This document shows positions 7,527 through 17,102 of a stretch of 34,603 bases of DNA, piece after piece. A program made the translations under genes and the position numbers. Source of the DNA: Scatosoma sp045128055 (lineage in GTDB: Bacteria > Bacillota > Clostridia > Christensenellales > Borkfalkiaceae); contig JBGVRC010000042.1 of assembly GCA_045128055.1 (NCBI GenBank), forward strand, positions 1 to 34,603. Reading direction: 5' to 3'. The notes under the pieces were generated by a model. It was not told where the DNA came from and ran no database searches. It saw only the letters and a list, made by a program, of their open reading frames with translations. How positions within the stretch are numbered: position 1 is the first letter of the stretch; each line of letters begins with the position of its first letter.

Positions 7527-9182
7527 TTAAGACAAACCTACAATGGTGCCGTCGGAAAGAAGATCAATCTTTTCCGCTGCGGGATGCGCACCCAAGCCAG
7601 GCATCAACATAATTTTACCCGCGATTGCTACGATAAAGCCCGCGCCGCCCTTTAATACCACGTCGCGCACCGTCATGCGGAAGCCTTCGGGTCTACCCAA
7701 AAGCTCGGCGTTGTCGGAAAGGGAATATTGCGTTTTTGCAATAATGACGGGCAGGTTGCCGCAGCCCTTGTCTTCAATCGTCTTGATTTTTGCAAGCGCT
7801 TCTTCCGAAAAATCCACGCCGTCTGCGCCGTAAATTTTCTTGGCTACGTTTTCTATCTTTTCGCAAACGCCTTCGTCAAGCTCGTAGGGGTGACAAAGCT
7901 TGGACGGGATTTCGCAAGCCTTTACCACTTCTTCCGCAAGCTCTTTGCCGCCTTCGCCGCCCTTTAAGAATACGTCGGTGAATACTGCAACCGAGCCCGC
8001 TTTTTGCACTCTATCGATAACCAAATCCGTTTCCGCTTGCGTATCGGTGAAAAATCTGTTCATCGCTACGACAACGGGCTTTTTGTATACGTTTTTCACG
8101 TTTTCGATATGCTTTAAAAGGTTGGGCATACCCTTTTCCAAGGCTTCAAGGTTTTCTTCGGACAAAGTCGCTTTGTCCGCGCCGCCGTGGAGCTTCAAGG
8201 CTTTTACCGTCGCTACGATAACTACGCAGTTGGGTTCAATACCCGCCGCGCGGCACTTGGTATCCAAGAACTTTTCCGCGCCCAAATCCGCGCCGAAACC
8301 CGCTTCCGTAACCGCGTAATCGGCAAGGCTCATCGCCGCGTAGGTCGCTTGCACGCTGTTGCAGCCGTGGGCTATGTTCGCAAAAGGTCCGCCGTGAATG
8401 ATTGCGGGAGTATGTTCGAGCGTTTGCACCAAATTAGGCTTCATCGCTTCTTTCAAAAGCACCGCCATCGAACCGACCGCGCCGGGAATATCCTTTGCAC
8501 GGACGTAATCGCCGTCCGTGTTCAAGCCGACGATGATGTTGCCAAGACGTTTTTTCAAATCGTTAATATCCGTAGCAAGGCACAAAACCGCCATAATTTC
8601 GCTGGCTGCCGTGATGTCGAAGTGGTCTTCTCTTTCCACGCCCCTGCCCTTGCCGCCGATGGTGATATTGATAAGCTGTCTTTCGTTCATATCCATACAA
8701 CGGTGGAAATAGATATTGTCGGTATCGATTTTTAATTCGTTGCCGCGGAAAATATGGTTGTCCATCAACGCGCACAAAAGGTTGTTCGCCGCAGTAATCG
8801 CATGCAAATCACCCGTGAAATGCAAGTTGATGTCCGCCATAGGCACTACTTGCGCGTAGCCGCCGCCCGCCGCGCCGCCCTTGATGCCGAAAACAGGACC
8901 AAGAGAAGGTTCGCGCAAGGCAAGACAAGCGGATTTACCGATTTTGGAAAGCCCGTCCGCAAGCCCGATGGAAACGGTGGTTTTGCCTTCGCCCGACGAA
9001 GTGGGGTTGATCGCCGTCACCAAAATAAGTTTGGCTTTGCGCTCTGCGTTTTTCGGCAAAGCGATTTTGGCTTTGTATTTGCCATAAAGTTCCAGCTCGT
9101 TTTCCGTTAAGTTGAGCTTTTTCGCTACTTCACGAATATCAATAAGCTCTGCGGATTCCGCAATTTCAATATCAGAAAGCAT
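7527..9182 (-). CDS. fhs: Formate--tetrahydrofolate ligase
   Basis: 551 residues, the normal family length. It joins formate to tetrahydrofolate at the cost of ATP to give 10-formyl-THF, feeding purine and formylmethionine synthesis or the methyl branch of the acetyl-CoA pathway. The P-loop TSSGEGKTT is at residues 61-69, followed by family motifs LREPSLGPVFGIKGGAAGGG and FADIDLHFTGD-like PMADINLHFTGD; the C-terminus ends in the conserved MLMPGLGAHPAAEKIDL (near residue 530) and GTIVGLS. No other Wood-Ljungdahl genes are in the window, so a purely folate/one-carbon role is equally likely. It ends without a standard terminator; a structured repeat starts right at its stop codon. Confidence 0.97.
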   Translation of the reverse strand: MLSDIEIAESAELIDIREVAKKLNLTENELELYGKYKAKIALPKNAERKAKLILVTAINPTSSGEGKTTVSIGLADGLSKIGKSACLALREPSLGPVFGIKGGAAGGGYAQVVPMADINLHFTGDLHAITAANNLLCALMDNHIFRGNELKIDTDNIYFHRCMDMNERQLINITIGGKGRGVEREDHFDITAASEIMAVLCLATDINDLKKRLGNIIVGLNTDGDYVRAKDIPGAVGSMAVLLKEAMKPNLVQTLEHTPAIIHGGPFANIAHGCNSVQATYAAMSLADYAVTEAGFGADLGAEKFLDTKCRAAGIEPNCVVIVATVKALKLHGGADKATLSEENLEALEKGMPNLLKHIENVKNVYKKPVVVAMNRFFTDTQAETDLVIDRVQKAGSVAVFTDVFLKGGEGGKELAEEVVKACEIPSKLCHPYELDEGVCEKIENVAKKIYGADGVDFSEEALAKIKTIEDKGCGNLPVIIAKTQYSLSDNAELLGRPEGFRMTVRDVVLKGGAGFIVAIAGKIMLMPGLGAHPAAEKIDLLSDGTIVGLS

Positions 9183-9213
9183 ACTTACCCTCGCTTTTTC
9201 TTTTATTTACAAC

Positions 9214-9241
9214 ATTATAGCATAAAATTTTATAAATTCAA
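9214..9241 (-). promoter_or_regulatory. Promoter of fhs
   Basis: On the minus strand TTGAAT (9236-9241), 16-base spacer, TATAAT (9214-9219), giving a short leader of about 25 nt. The leader is too short for a folate riboswitch. Confidence 0.55.
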
Positions 9242-9336
9242 AAGGTATGCTTGCCGTTTTTTTAAAATATTTTTAAAATTTGCTGATTTTTTATGCGTTT
9301 TCCCGCCTACCTTTTTGAAATTTTGCCTTGAAAGGT

Positions 9337-9366
9337 TTGACTTATCGACAAAAAACATTGTATAAT
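9337..9366 (+). promoter_or_regulatory. Promoter of glyS
   Basis: TTGACT (9337-9342), 18-base spacer, TATAAT (9361-9366). It is followed by a strong AAAGGAG ribosome binding site at 9394-9400. The leader is only ~35 nt, so no T-box is present. Confidence 0.75.
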
Positions 9367-9407
9367 GTAAAAAATGAAAATTTGCGAATTTTGAAAGGAG
9401 ATATATT

Positions 9408-10808
9408 ATGGCAGAAAAGAGAGCGGTTACGATGGAAAAGCTCGTTTCCCTTTGCAAAAACAGGGGCTTTATTTTCCCCGGCAGCGAAATTTACGGCGGT
9501 TTGGCAAACACGTGGGATTACGGTCCTTTGGGCGTGGAATTGAAAAACAACGTCAAAAAAGCTTGGTGGAAGAAATTTATCCAAGAAAACCCCTACAACA
9601 CGGGCGTGGACTGCGCGATTTTAATGAATACCCGCACCTGGCAGGCGTCGGGGCATTTGGGCGGGTTCTCCGACCCCCTTATGGATTGCAAGAGCTGCAA
9701 AGCCCGTCACCGCGCGGATAACCTTGTGGAAAATTACGTAGCGAAAAAAGGCTTGGACGTAAAGGTTGAAGCGATGGATAACGACGCTTTGGAAGCGTTT
9801 ATCACCGAACACAAAATCGTTTGCCCTATCTGCGGCAACTCCGATTTCACTTCCATTCGTAAGTTCAACTTGATGTTTAAAACCTTCCAAGGCGTAACGG
9901 AAGACAGCGCGAACACCGTATATCTTCGTCCCGAAACGGCGCAAGGTATTTTCGTCAACTTCGAGAACGTACAACGCTCCACACGTATGCGCGTGCCGTT
10001 CGGTATCGGTCAAATCGGTAAATCTTTCCGTAACGAAATCACCCCCGGTAACTTTACCTTCCGTACCCGTGAATTTGAACAAATGGAACTCGAATTCTTC
10101 TGCAAGCCCGACACGGATTTGGAATGGTTTGCGTACTGGAAGGACTATTGCAAGAACTGGCTTTTGTCCTTGGGTATGAAGGAAGAAAACTTGCACCTTC
10201 GCGACCACTCCCCCGAAGAACTTTGCTTCTATTCGAAAGCAACGACGGACTTCGAATACAAGTTCGCGTTCGGTTGGGGCGAGCTTTGGGGTATTGCGGA
10301 CAGAACGGATTACGACTTGTCCCAGCACGCGAAAGAATGCGGCAAGCCCATCACCTATCTTGACCCCGTCACCAACGAAAGATACGTGCCCTACGTTGTC
10401 GAACCGTCCTTGGGCGCAGACCGCGTAGTGTTGGCTTTCCTTACCGACGCATACGACGAAGAAGTGGTAGACGCGGAAAAGAACGACGTGCGCACCGTTT
10501 TAAGATTGCACCCCTTCCTTGCGCCTTACAAGTGCGCCGTTTTGCCCTTGCAAAAGAATTTGTCCGAAAAAGCGGACGAAATTTATGCGAAAATGCTTAA
10601 AAAATTCCCCGCAACCTACGACGTTACGGGTTCTATCGGTAAGCGTTATCGCCGTCAAGACGAAATCGGTACGCCTTTCTGCGTAACGGTTGACTTCGAC
10701 ACCCTTGAAAACGGCACGGTTACCGTCCGCGATCGTGATACGATGGAACAAATCCGCGTTTCCGTGGACGAAGCGATTGCCTACATTCAAGAAAAAATCG
10801 ATTTTTAA
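9408..10808 (+). CDS. glyS: Glycine--tRNA ligase, homodimeric type
   Basis: 466 residues, class II synthetase of the single-chain (alpha2) type rather than the two-subunit GlyQ/GlyS form. The N-terminal family motif GSEIYGGLANTWDYGPLG is at about residues 24-41. Class II motif 2 is FRNEITPGNFTFRTREFEQ (about 206-224) and motif 3 is EPSLGADRVVLAFL (about 327-340). The insertion includes CPICG and CKSC pairs that may bind zinc. The C-terminal anticodon-binding domain (ending near residue 466) carries IGKRYRRQDEIGTPFCVTVD. It charges tRNA-Gly in the cytoplasm. Monocistronic, divergent from fhs and followed by a terminator. Confidence 0.97.
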   Translation: MAEKRAVTMEKLVSLCKNRGFIFPGSEIYGGLANTWDYGPLGVELKNNVKKAWWKKFIQENPYNTGVDCAILMNTRTWQASGHLGGFSDPLMDCKSCKARHRADNLVENYVAKKGLDVKVEAMDNDALEAFITEHKIVCPICGNSDFTSIRKFNLMFKTFQGVTEDSANTVYLRPETAQGIFVNFENVQRSTRMRVPFGIGQIGKSFRNEITPGNFTFRTREFEQMELEFFCKPDTDLEWFAYWKDYCKNWLLSLGMKEENLHLRDHSPEELCFYSKATTDFEYKFAFGWGELWGIADRTDYDLSQHAKECGKPITYLDPVTNERYVPYVVEPSLGADRVVLAFLTDAYDEEVVDAEKNDVRTVLRLHPFLAPYKCAVLPLQKNLSEKADEIYAKMLKKFPATYDVTGSIGKRYRRQDEIGTPFCVTVDFDTLENGTVTVRDRDTMEQIRVSVDEAIAYIQEKIDF

Positions 10809-10813
10809 TAGCG

Positions 10814-10850
10814 AAAACTCCGTTGTCGAATAGACAGCGGAGTTTGTTTT
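10814..10850 (+). terminator. Intrinsic terminator after glyS
   Basis: AAACTCCG..GTC / GAC..CGGAGTTT stem with a 5-nt loop, followed by TGTTTT. Located 6 bases past the glyS stop. Confidence 0.8.
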
Positions 10851-10864
10851 AAATCCTTATAAGC

Positions 10865-10899
10865 AAAAACGGGCGAAGCGCGATGCTTCGTCCGTTTTT
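10865..10899 (-). terminator. Intrinsic terminator, active on the minus strand and possibly both
   Basis: Hairpin AAAAACGGGCGAAGC / GCTTCGTCCGTTTTT with a short loop. It follows the small lipoprotein gene on the minus strand; on the plus strand it backs up the glyS terminator. Confidence 0.75.
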
Positions 10900-10913
10900 C
10901 ATTTTATTGTCAA

Positions 10914-11114
10914 TTAGCCAAGCAAACCGCTTTGAATTTCAGCCGCAGCTTTTTCAGCAGCGCAAATAGGGCAATATTCTTCGTTATCCCAGTTAGGATA
11001 TTCTTGAACGAGATCGGTTTTACCGCACTTATCACACTTTCCGTCAGGACCGCCGCAGCTTGCAAAACAGAAAATAGCCGAAATAGCCAACAAAGCAACT
11101 AAAAGTTTTTTCAT
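10914..11114 (-). CDS. Small lipoprotein with paired Cys motifs (66 aa)
   Basis: MKKLLVALLAISAIFCFASC-GG is a lipoprotein signal peptide, with the lipid-modified Cys at about residue 20 (lipobox FASC). The mature part of ~46 residues has CDKCGK and YCPIC, a C-x2-C ... C-x2-C arrangement about 25 residues apart, which suggests a small zinc ribbon or a thiol site on the outer face of the membrane. It has its own near-perfect promoter, a good ribosome binding site (AAGGAG) and its own terminator, so it is a real monocistronic gene. I do not recognise a named family. A metal-binding or redox role is inference. Confidence 0.85.
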   Translation of the reverse strand: MKKLLVALLAISAIFCFASCGGPDGKCDKCGKTDLVQEYPNWDNEEYCPICAAEKAAAEIQSGLLG

Positions 11115-11146
11115 AATACTTTCTCCTTAAAGAATTTATTGCCATT

Positions 11147-11175
11147 ATTGTATCACTTAACAATCCTTTTGTCAA
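11147..11175 (-). promoter_or_regulatory. Strong promoter of the small lipoprotein
   Basis: TTGACA (11170-11175), 17-base spacer, TACAAT (11147-11152), minus strand: almost consensus. It lies in the 77-bp gap after uvrA, where no strong uvrA terminator is visible, so some read-through from uvrA is possible. Confidence 0.8.
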
Positions 11176-11191
11176 TACCTTTATAAAATTT

Positions 11192-14008
11192 TTATAAAAC
11201 TTTTTTCAAAAATTGCCCCGTATAGCTATTTTCTACCTGCGCCACCTGCTCGGGCGTGCCTTCGCAGACGATTTCACCGCCGCCGTTGCCGCCTTCGGGT
11301 CCCAAATCCACGATATAGTCCGCCGTTTTGATGACGTCAAGGTTGTGTTCTATCACCAGCACGGTGTTGCCGCTCTCTCGCAATTTCAGCAAAATTTTGA
11401 TAAGCTTGTCCACGTCGTAGCTATGCAAGCCCGTCGTCGGCTCGTCCAAAATATACAAGGTTTTGCCCGTGGAGCGTTTGGCAAGCTCGGTTGCGAGCTT
11501 GACGCGCTGCGCTTCGCCCCCCGAAAGGGTGGTAGAGCTTTGTCCGAGCTTGATATACCCCAAGCCCACGTCGTTGAGCGTTTTGATTTTATTGTAAATA
11601 GACGGAACGGGCGCGAAAAATTCGCACGCTTCTTCCACCGTCATTTCCAACACGTCGGCGATGCTCTTGCCCTTGTATTTTACTTCCAAGGTTTCGCGGT
11701 TATACCGTTTCCCGCCGCACACTTCGCAGGGCACGAAAATGTCGGGCAAGAAATGCATTTCTATCTTGATAATGCCGTCGCCAAAGCAATGTTCGCACCT
11801 GCCGCCCGAAACGTTGAAGGAAAATCTGCCCGATTTATACCCCCGTTCTTTGGCATCCGTCGTCATCGCGAACAAATCGCGAATGGCGTTGAACACGCCC
11901 GTGTACGTAGCGGGGTTACTCCTTGGCGTACGCCCTATCGGGGACTGATCGATGGCGATTACCTTATCAAAATATTCTATCCCGTCCGCTTTGTCATAGT
12001 TGCCGAGTTGGTGCTTCGAGCCGTTGTGTTCGTTACAAAGCAAGGGGTATATAATTTCGTTGACAAGGCTGGATTTACCGCTGCCCGAAACCCCCGTCAC
12101 CGCCGTAATCAAGCCTACGGGGATTTTGACGTCTACGTTTTTTAAGTTGTTTTGTTTACAGCCGTATAATTGCAACCATTTGTCGCCGGGCTGTTTTCTC
12201 ACCGTCGGTGTGGGAATGGTTCGTCTGCCCGCCAAATAATCGCCCGTGATGGAGTTTGGCTGCGCCATAATATCTTCCTGCGTACCGCAAGCGACGATTT
12301 CGCCGCCGTGCACGCCTGCTTTCGGGCCTATATCTACGATATAGTCCGCCGCCCGTATGGTGTCTTCGTCGTGTTCGACGACGATAAGGGTGTTGCCTAA
12401 ATCACGAAGCCCTTTTAGGGAATGAAGCAGCTTTTCGTTGTCGCGTTGGTGCAAGCCGATGCTCGGTTCGTCCAAAATATACAAAACGCCCGTCAACGCG
12501 CTGCCGATTTGCGTAGCCAAACGAATACGCTGGCTTTCCCCACCCGACAAAGTAACCGCCGTACGCGTCAAAGTCAAATAATTTAGCCCCACGTTGCGCA
12601 AAAAGCCCAAACGGTTGTTGATTTCTTTGATAATCGCGTCCGCAATCATATGCTCCGTAGGGGTCAAACTCGGTAAAAGCCCGTCCATAAACGCGCAAAG
12701 CTTATCCACCGACATTTCGCAAACTTCCCAAATATTTTTCCCGCCGACCGTGACGGAAAGGGCTTCCTTTTTCAATCTCTTGCCGTTGCAATCATCGCAG
12801 GGGGCTTGGCGCATCAACCGTTCAATATCCCGCTTTACACCTTCCGATTCCGTCGCCGCGTAACGGCGGTTCAGGTTGTTTACGTACCCTTCCCAGGTCT
12901 TTTTAAAGCTGCCCGAAAAGGAACGGGTTTGGTAGTGCATATCCACCTGCTCGTCCGCGCCGTACATCAAAATATCGTAAATTTCGTCGGGTAAATCCTT
13001 TACGGGAACGTCGAGCGAAAATTTATACACTTTGGCGAGCGCGGAAAGCTCCATCAGCGCCATCGTACCCGAGCCCAAGTTCCAACCCGTCACCTTCATC
13101 GCGCCTTCGCGCAAAGTTTTGCTTTTATCGGGACAAATCAGGTCGGGATCTACAAACTGCTTCATACCCAAGCCCGAACAAGTCGGACACGCGCCGTACA
13201 CGGTGTTGAACGAGAACATTCTCGGTTCGATTTCTTCTATGGAAATCCCGCAATCGGGACAGGCGTAATTGACGGAATACAAGTCTTCCGCTCCGTCGTG
13301 GTCAATCACGACCAAGCCTTCCGCAAGCTTCAACGCCGTTTCCAAGCTGTCCGTCAAACGCTTTTGCACGGTGGGTTTTACCACAAGTCTGTCCACTACG
13401 ACGGAAATATCGTGGCGAATGTTTTTTTCCAGCTTGATTTCTTCCTGCAAATCGTAAACGATGCCGTCTATTTTCACTCTGCCAAAGCCGCTCTTTTTAA
13501 AGCCGTTGAGCTCTTTGACATATTCCCCTTTTCTGCCGCGCACGACGGGGGCGTTGATTAAAATTTTGCTGCCTTCGGGCAAAGCCATTACCCTATCGCA
13601 AATTTCATCCACCGTTTGACGGCGGATTTCCCTGCCGCACTTGGGACAATGCGGAACGCCGATACGCGCGTATAAAAGACGGAAATAATCGTAAATTTCC
13701 GTCACCGTACCCACCGTAGAACGGGGGTTGCGCGACGTCGTTTTTTGGTCGATGGAAATGGCAGGCGAAAGCCCGTCTATGCTTTCCACGTCGGGCTTTT
13801 CCATTTGGCCAAGGAATTGACGGGCATACGAAGACAAGCTTTCTACGTACCGTCTTTGCCCTTCGGCGAAGATGGTGTCAAAGGCAAGCGTGGATTTGCC
13901 GCTGCCCGAAAGCCCTGTAAAAACCGTCAGTTGATTGCGTGGAATTTCCAGCGTAACGTTTTTTAAATTATTCTCTTTTGCGCCTTTTACAACTATCTTT
14001 TCTTGCAT
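11192..14008 (-). CDS. uvrA: Excinuclease ABC subunit A
   Basis: 938 residues, normal for UvrA. It is the damage-sensing ATPase of nucleotide excision repair, acts as a dimer and hands damaged DNA to UvrB. Two ABC ATPase modules are seen: Walker A GLSGSGKST near residue 33 and GVSGSGKSS near 640, each with an LSGGE(S/A)QR signature (about 490 and 825). Zinc-binding CPKCG, CPDCG/CPTC and CEHC/CEVCGGKRYN clusters are intact. The start is 11 nt after the uvrB stop with a modest GAGAAG site, so it is expressed as uvrB-uvrA from the SOS-type promoter upstream of uvrB. Confidence 0.98.
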   Translation of the reverse strand: MQEKIVVKGAKENNLKNVTLEIPRNQLTVFTGLSGSGKSTLAFDTIFAEGQRRYVESLSSYARQFLGQMEKPDVESIDGLSPAISIDQKTTSRNPRSTVGTVTEIYDYFRLLYARIGVPHCPKCGREIRRQTVDEICDRVMALPEGSKILINAPVVRGRKGEYVKELNGFKKSGFGRVKIDGIVYDLQEEIKLEKNIRHDISVVVDRLVVKPTVQKRLTDSLETALKLAEGLVVIDHDGAEDLYSVNYACPDCGISIEEIEPRMFSFNTVYGACPTCSGLGMKQFVDPDLICPDKSKTLREGAMKVTGWNLGSGTMALMELSALAKVYKFSLDVPVKDLPDEIYDILMYGADEQVDMHYQTRSFSGSFKKTWEGYVNNLNRRYAATESEGVKRDIERLMRQAPCDDCNGKRLKKEALSVTVGGKNIWEVCEMSVDKLCAFMDGLLPSLTPTEHMIADAIIKEINNRLGFLRNVGLNYLTLTRTAVTLSGGESQRIRLATQIGSALTGVLYILDEPSIGLHQRDNEKLLHSLKGLRDLGNTLIVVEHDEDTIRAADYIVDIGPKAGVHGGEIVACGTQEDIMAQPNSITGDYLAGRRTIPTPTVRKQPGDKWLQLYGCKQNNLKNVDVKIPVGLITAVTGVSGSGKSSLVNEIIYPLLCNEHNGSKHQLGNYDKADGIEYFDKVIAIDQSPIGRTPRSNPATYTGVFNAIRDLFAMTTDAKERGYKSGRFSFNVSGGRCEHCFGDGIIKIEMHFLPDIFVPCEVCGGKRYNRETLEVKYKGKSIADVLEMTVEEACEFFAPVPSIYNKIKTLNDVGLGYIKLGQSSTTLSGGEAQRVKLATELAKRSTGKTLYILDEPTTGLHSYDVDKLIKILLKLRESGNTVLVIEHNLDVIKTADYIVDLGPEGGNGGGEIVCEGTPEQVAQVENSYTGQFLKKVL

Positions 14009-14019
14009 AATTCTTCTCT

Positions 14020-15981
<1,962 letters not shown>

Positions 15982-16006
15982 TGTACTCTCCTTCAAAGGA
16001 TTTTGT

Positions 16007-16019
16007 AAACGTATGTTCG
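16007..16019 (-). promoter_or_regulatory. Probable LexA (SOS) operator upstream of uvrB
   Basis: On the minus strand CGAACATACGTTT, close to the Firmicutes LexA/DinR box CGAAC-N4-GTTCG (five of five bases in the left half, three of five in the right). It lies 20-30 bases upstream of the uvrB ribosome site and just downstream of the promoter, a position where LexA would block transcription. Confidence 0.7.
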
Positions 16020-16031
16020 TTTTACGGATAT

Positions 16032-16060
16032 ATTATAACACGTTTTTTGGCAAAAGTAAA
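16032..16060 (-). promoter_or_regulatory. Promoter of uvrBA
   Basis: TTTACT (16055-16060), 17-base spacer, TATAAT (16032-16037), minus strand. Transcription start expected near 16025, directly before the LexA-like box. Confidence 0.65.
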
Positions 16061-16065
16061 CGAAA

Positions 16066-16095
16066 TAAACGGATATATTTAAAATATCCGTTTCA
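16066..16095 (-). terminator. Hairpin over the stop codon of the HTH/membrane gene
   Basis: AAACGGATAT pairs with ATATCCGTTT, then ATTTCGTTT. The left arm contains the last codons of the gene at 16079. The T-run is interrupted, so termination may be partial; the downstream edge touches the uvrB promoter. Confidence 0.5.
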
Positions 16096-16435
16096 GAATC
16101 AAGCCGACGATAAACGCCACCACCGCCGACGTCACCGCCCAAAAAATTTTCATCGCCGCATCCCTGCGTAATTGCGCCGCGTACCGCTTAAAGGCAAACC
16201 CGTTGGAGCGCAGAGAAATTACGTACATTTTCTCCCCTTTACGCTCGGACGAGAGCAATTCGAAATAATCGTCCATAGACAAAGCCTGCAATACGCTTTC
16301 TAAGATTTCTTCGGTGTATTTTTTATGTTTGGGCAGCAAGGACAAAAGCTCTGTCGGCGCAATCAAACATACGCCTTTATCGTGACAAAGCTCGTATACC
16401 GCGCCCATAACTTCCGCTTCCCGTTTGCTTAACAT
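16079..16435 (-). CDS. Small protein with predicted winged-helix and C-terminal membrane anchor (118 aa)
   Basis: Residues 1-75 (MLSKREAEVMGAVYELCHDKG..., then TELLSLLPKHKKYTEEILESVLQALSMDDYFELLSSERKGEKMYVISL) read like a winged-helix fold: helices, then a beta-wing ending in YVISL. Residues about 93-117 form one hydrophobic segment (MKIFWAVTSAVVAFIVGLIL) followed by KRIF, so the protein is probably tail-anchored with the domain in the cytoplasm. No family name is certain. The ribosome binding site is moderate (GGGAG). It lies between perR and uvrB on the same strand. A membrane-tethered regulator is inference. Confidence 0.8.
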   Translation of the reverse strand: MLSKREAEVMGAVYELCHDKGVCLIAPTELLSLLPKHKKYTEEILESVLQALSMDDYFELLSSERKGEKMYVISLRSNGFAFKRYAAQLRRDAAMKIFWAVTSAVVAFIVGLILKRIF

Positions 16436-16455
16436 TTTCTTTCTCCCAACAGTTT

Positions 16456-16479
16456 CAACGCGTACCTGCCCCCATCAAA
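16456..16479. repeat. Short dispersed repeat CAACGCGTACCTGCCCCC
   Basis: The first 18 bases are identical to 22398-22415, and similarity continues to 16479 with one difference. At 22398 it lies inside a micro-gene; here it is intergenic. The 13-base core is shared with the three copies upstream of glnS. Confidence 0.7.
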
Positions 16480-16542
16480 AAGCTTTTTCTACTGTGTTAG
16501 TATTCCGCTTTTTGGCTTATTTCATACACGCGAAGCGTAGGA

Positions 16543-16572
16543 TAAAAGAAAGCGCCTTACAAGACGCTTTTC
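16543..16572 (-). terminator. Intrinsic terminator after perR
   Basis: On the minus strand AAGCGTCTT / AAGGCGCTT hairpin followed by TCTTTT, directly after the perR stop. Confidence 0.7.
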
Positions 16573-16575
16573 CCT

Positions 16576-16965
16576 TTACGATTGCATTTGGTTTTGACAA
16601 TTTTTACATACGCCGTAAAATTCGACGGTGTAGCCTTCCACGGCAAAACCGTTGGCGATTTCCAGCTTTAAACCCGCTTTGGGCATACCCTTCGCCCAAA
16701 CGTCCGCAACCATACCGCAACAATTACAGTGGGCGTGATAATGGGGCTCTACGTTGTAATCATAGCGTACTTCGTGTCCCGCTACGCGCAATTCCAAAGC
16801 CCGCCCGTTATCCGAAAAACCGCTCAACACGCGAAATACCGTCGCGCGCGATACCGTGGGATATTTATCGTGTACGTAGCCGTATACTTCCGTTGCCGTC
16901 GGGTGGTCCAAGGTCTTTAACGCTTCGTATATAATTTGCTTTTGCTTTGTTTGTCTTTCTTGCAT
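16576..16965 (-). CDS. perR: Fur-family regulator, probably PerR
   Basis: 129 residues. N-terminal winged helix contains ATVFRVLSGFSDNG, the DNA-recognition part. The C-terminal half has the structural zinc site C-x2-C twice (CNCC and CKNC) and the regulatory metal set typical of PerR: RYDYN, HYHAHC and VADVW, which line up with Asp85, His91, His93 and Asp104 of B. subtilis PerR. It should repress peroxide-defence genes until metal-catalysed oxidation releases it. The gene has its own promoter overlapped by an imperfect PerR-like operator, suggesting autoregulation. Rubrerythrin at 21588 is a plausible target. A Fur or Zur role cannot be fully excluded by sequence alone. Confidence 0.88.
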   Translation of the reverse strand: MQERQTKQKQIIYEALKTLDHPTATEVYGYVHDKYPTVSRATVFRVLSGFSDNGRALELRVAGHEVRYDYNVEPHYHAHCNCCGMVADVWAKGMPKAGLKLEIANGFAVEGYTVEFYGVCKNCQNQMQS

Positions 16966-16988
16966 AATATTCCCCCTTTATTGAGATT

Positions 16989-17030
16989 GAATACTGATTA
17001 TAATATACCATAGCTTGGGTATTGTGTCAA
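16989..17030 (-). promoter_or_regulatory. perR promoter with imperfect PerR/Fur-like box
   Basis: TTGACA (17025-17030), 17-base spacer, TATATT (17002-17007), minus strand. The 15-mer TTATAATCAGTATTC (16989-17003) overlaps the -10 and matches the PerR box TTATAATNATTATAA in the whole left half but only in part of the right half. Confidence 0.65.
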
Positions 17031-17068
17031 GGGGTTTTGTGAAAAAACATCAAAATTTTATAAAAATA

Positions 17069-17098
17069 TTTGCCTGCAACGGTTTGGTTGCAGGCAAA
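17069..17098 (-). terminator. Intrinsic terminator after ypeB
   Basis: TTTGCCTGCAACC / GGTTGCAGGCAAA-type stem (minus strand), followed by TATTTTT. Four bases past the ypeB stop. Confidence 0.8.
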
Positions 17099-17102
17099 AC
17101 GC

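Noticed and set aside
9183..9240. Folate (THF) riboswitch before fhs
   Set aside because: The leader from the visible promoter is about 25 nt, too short.
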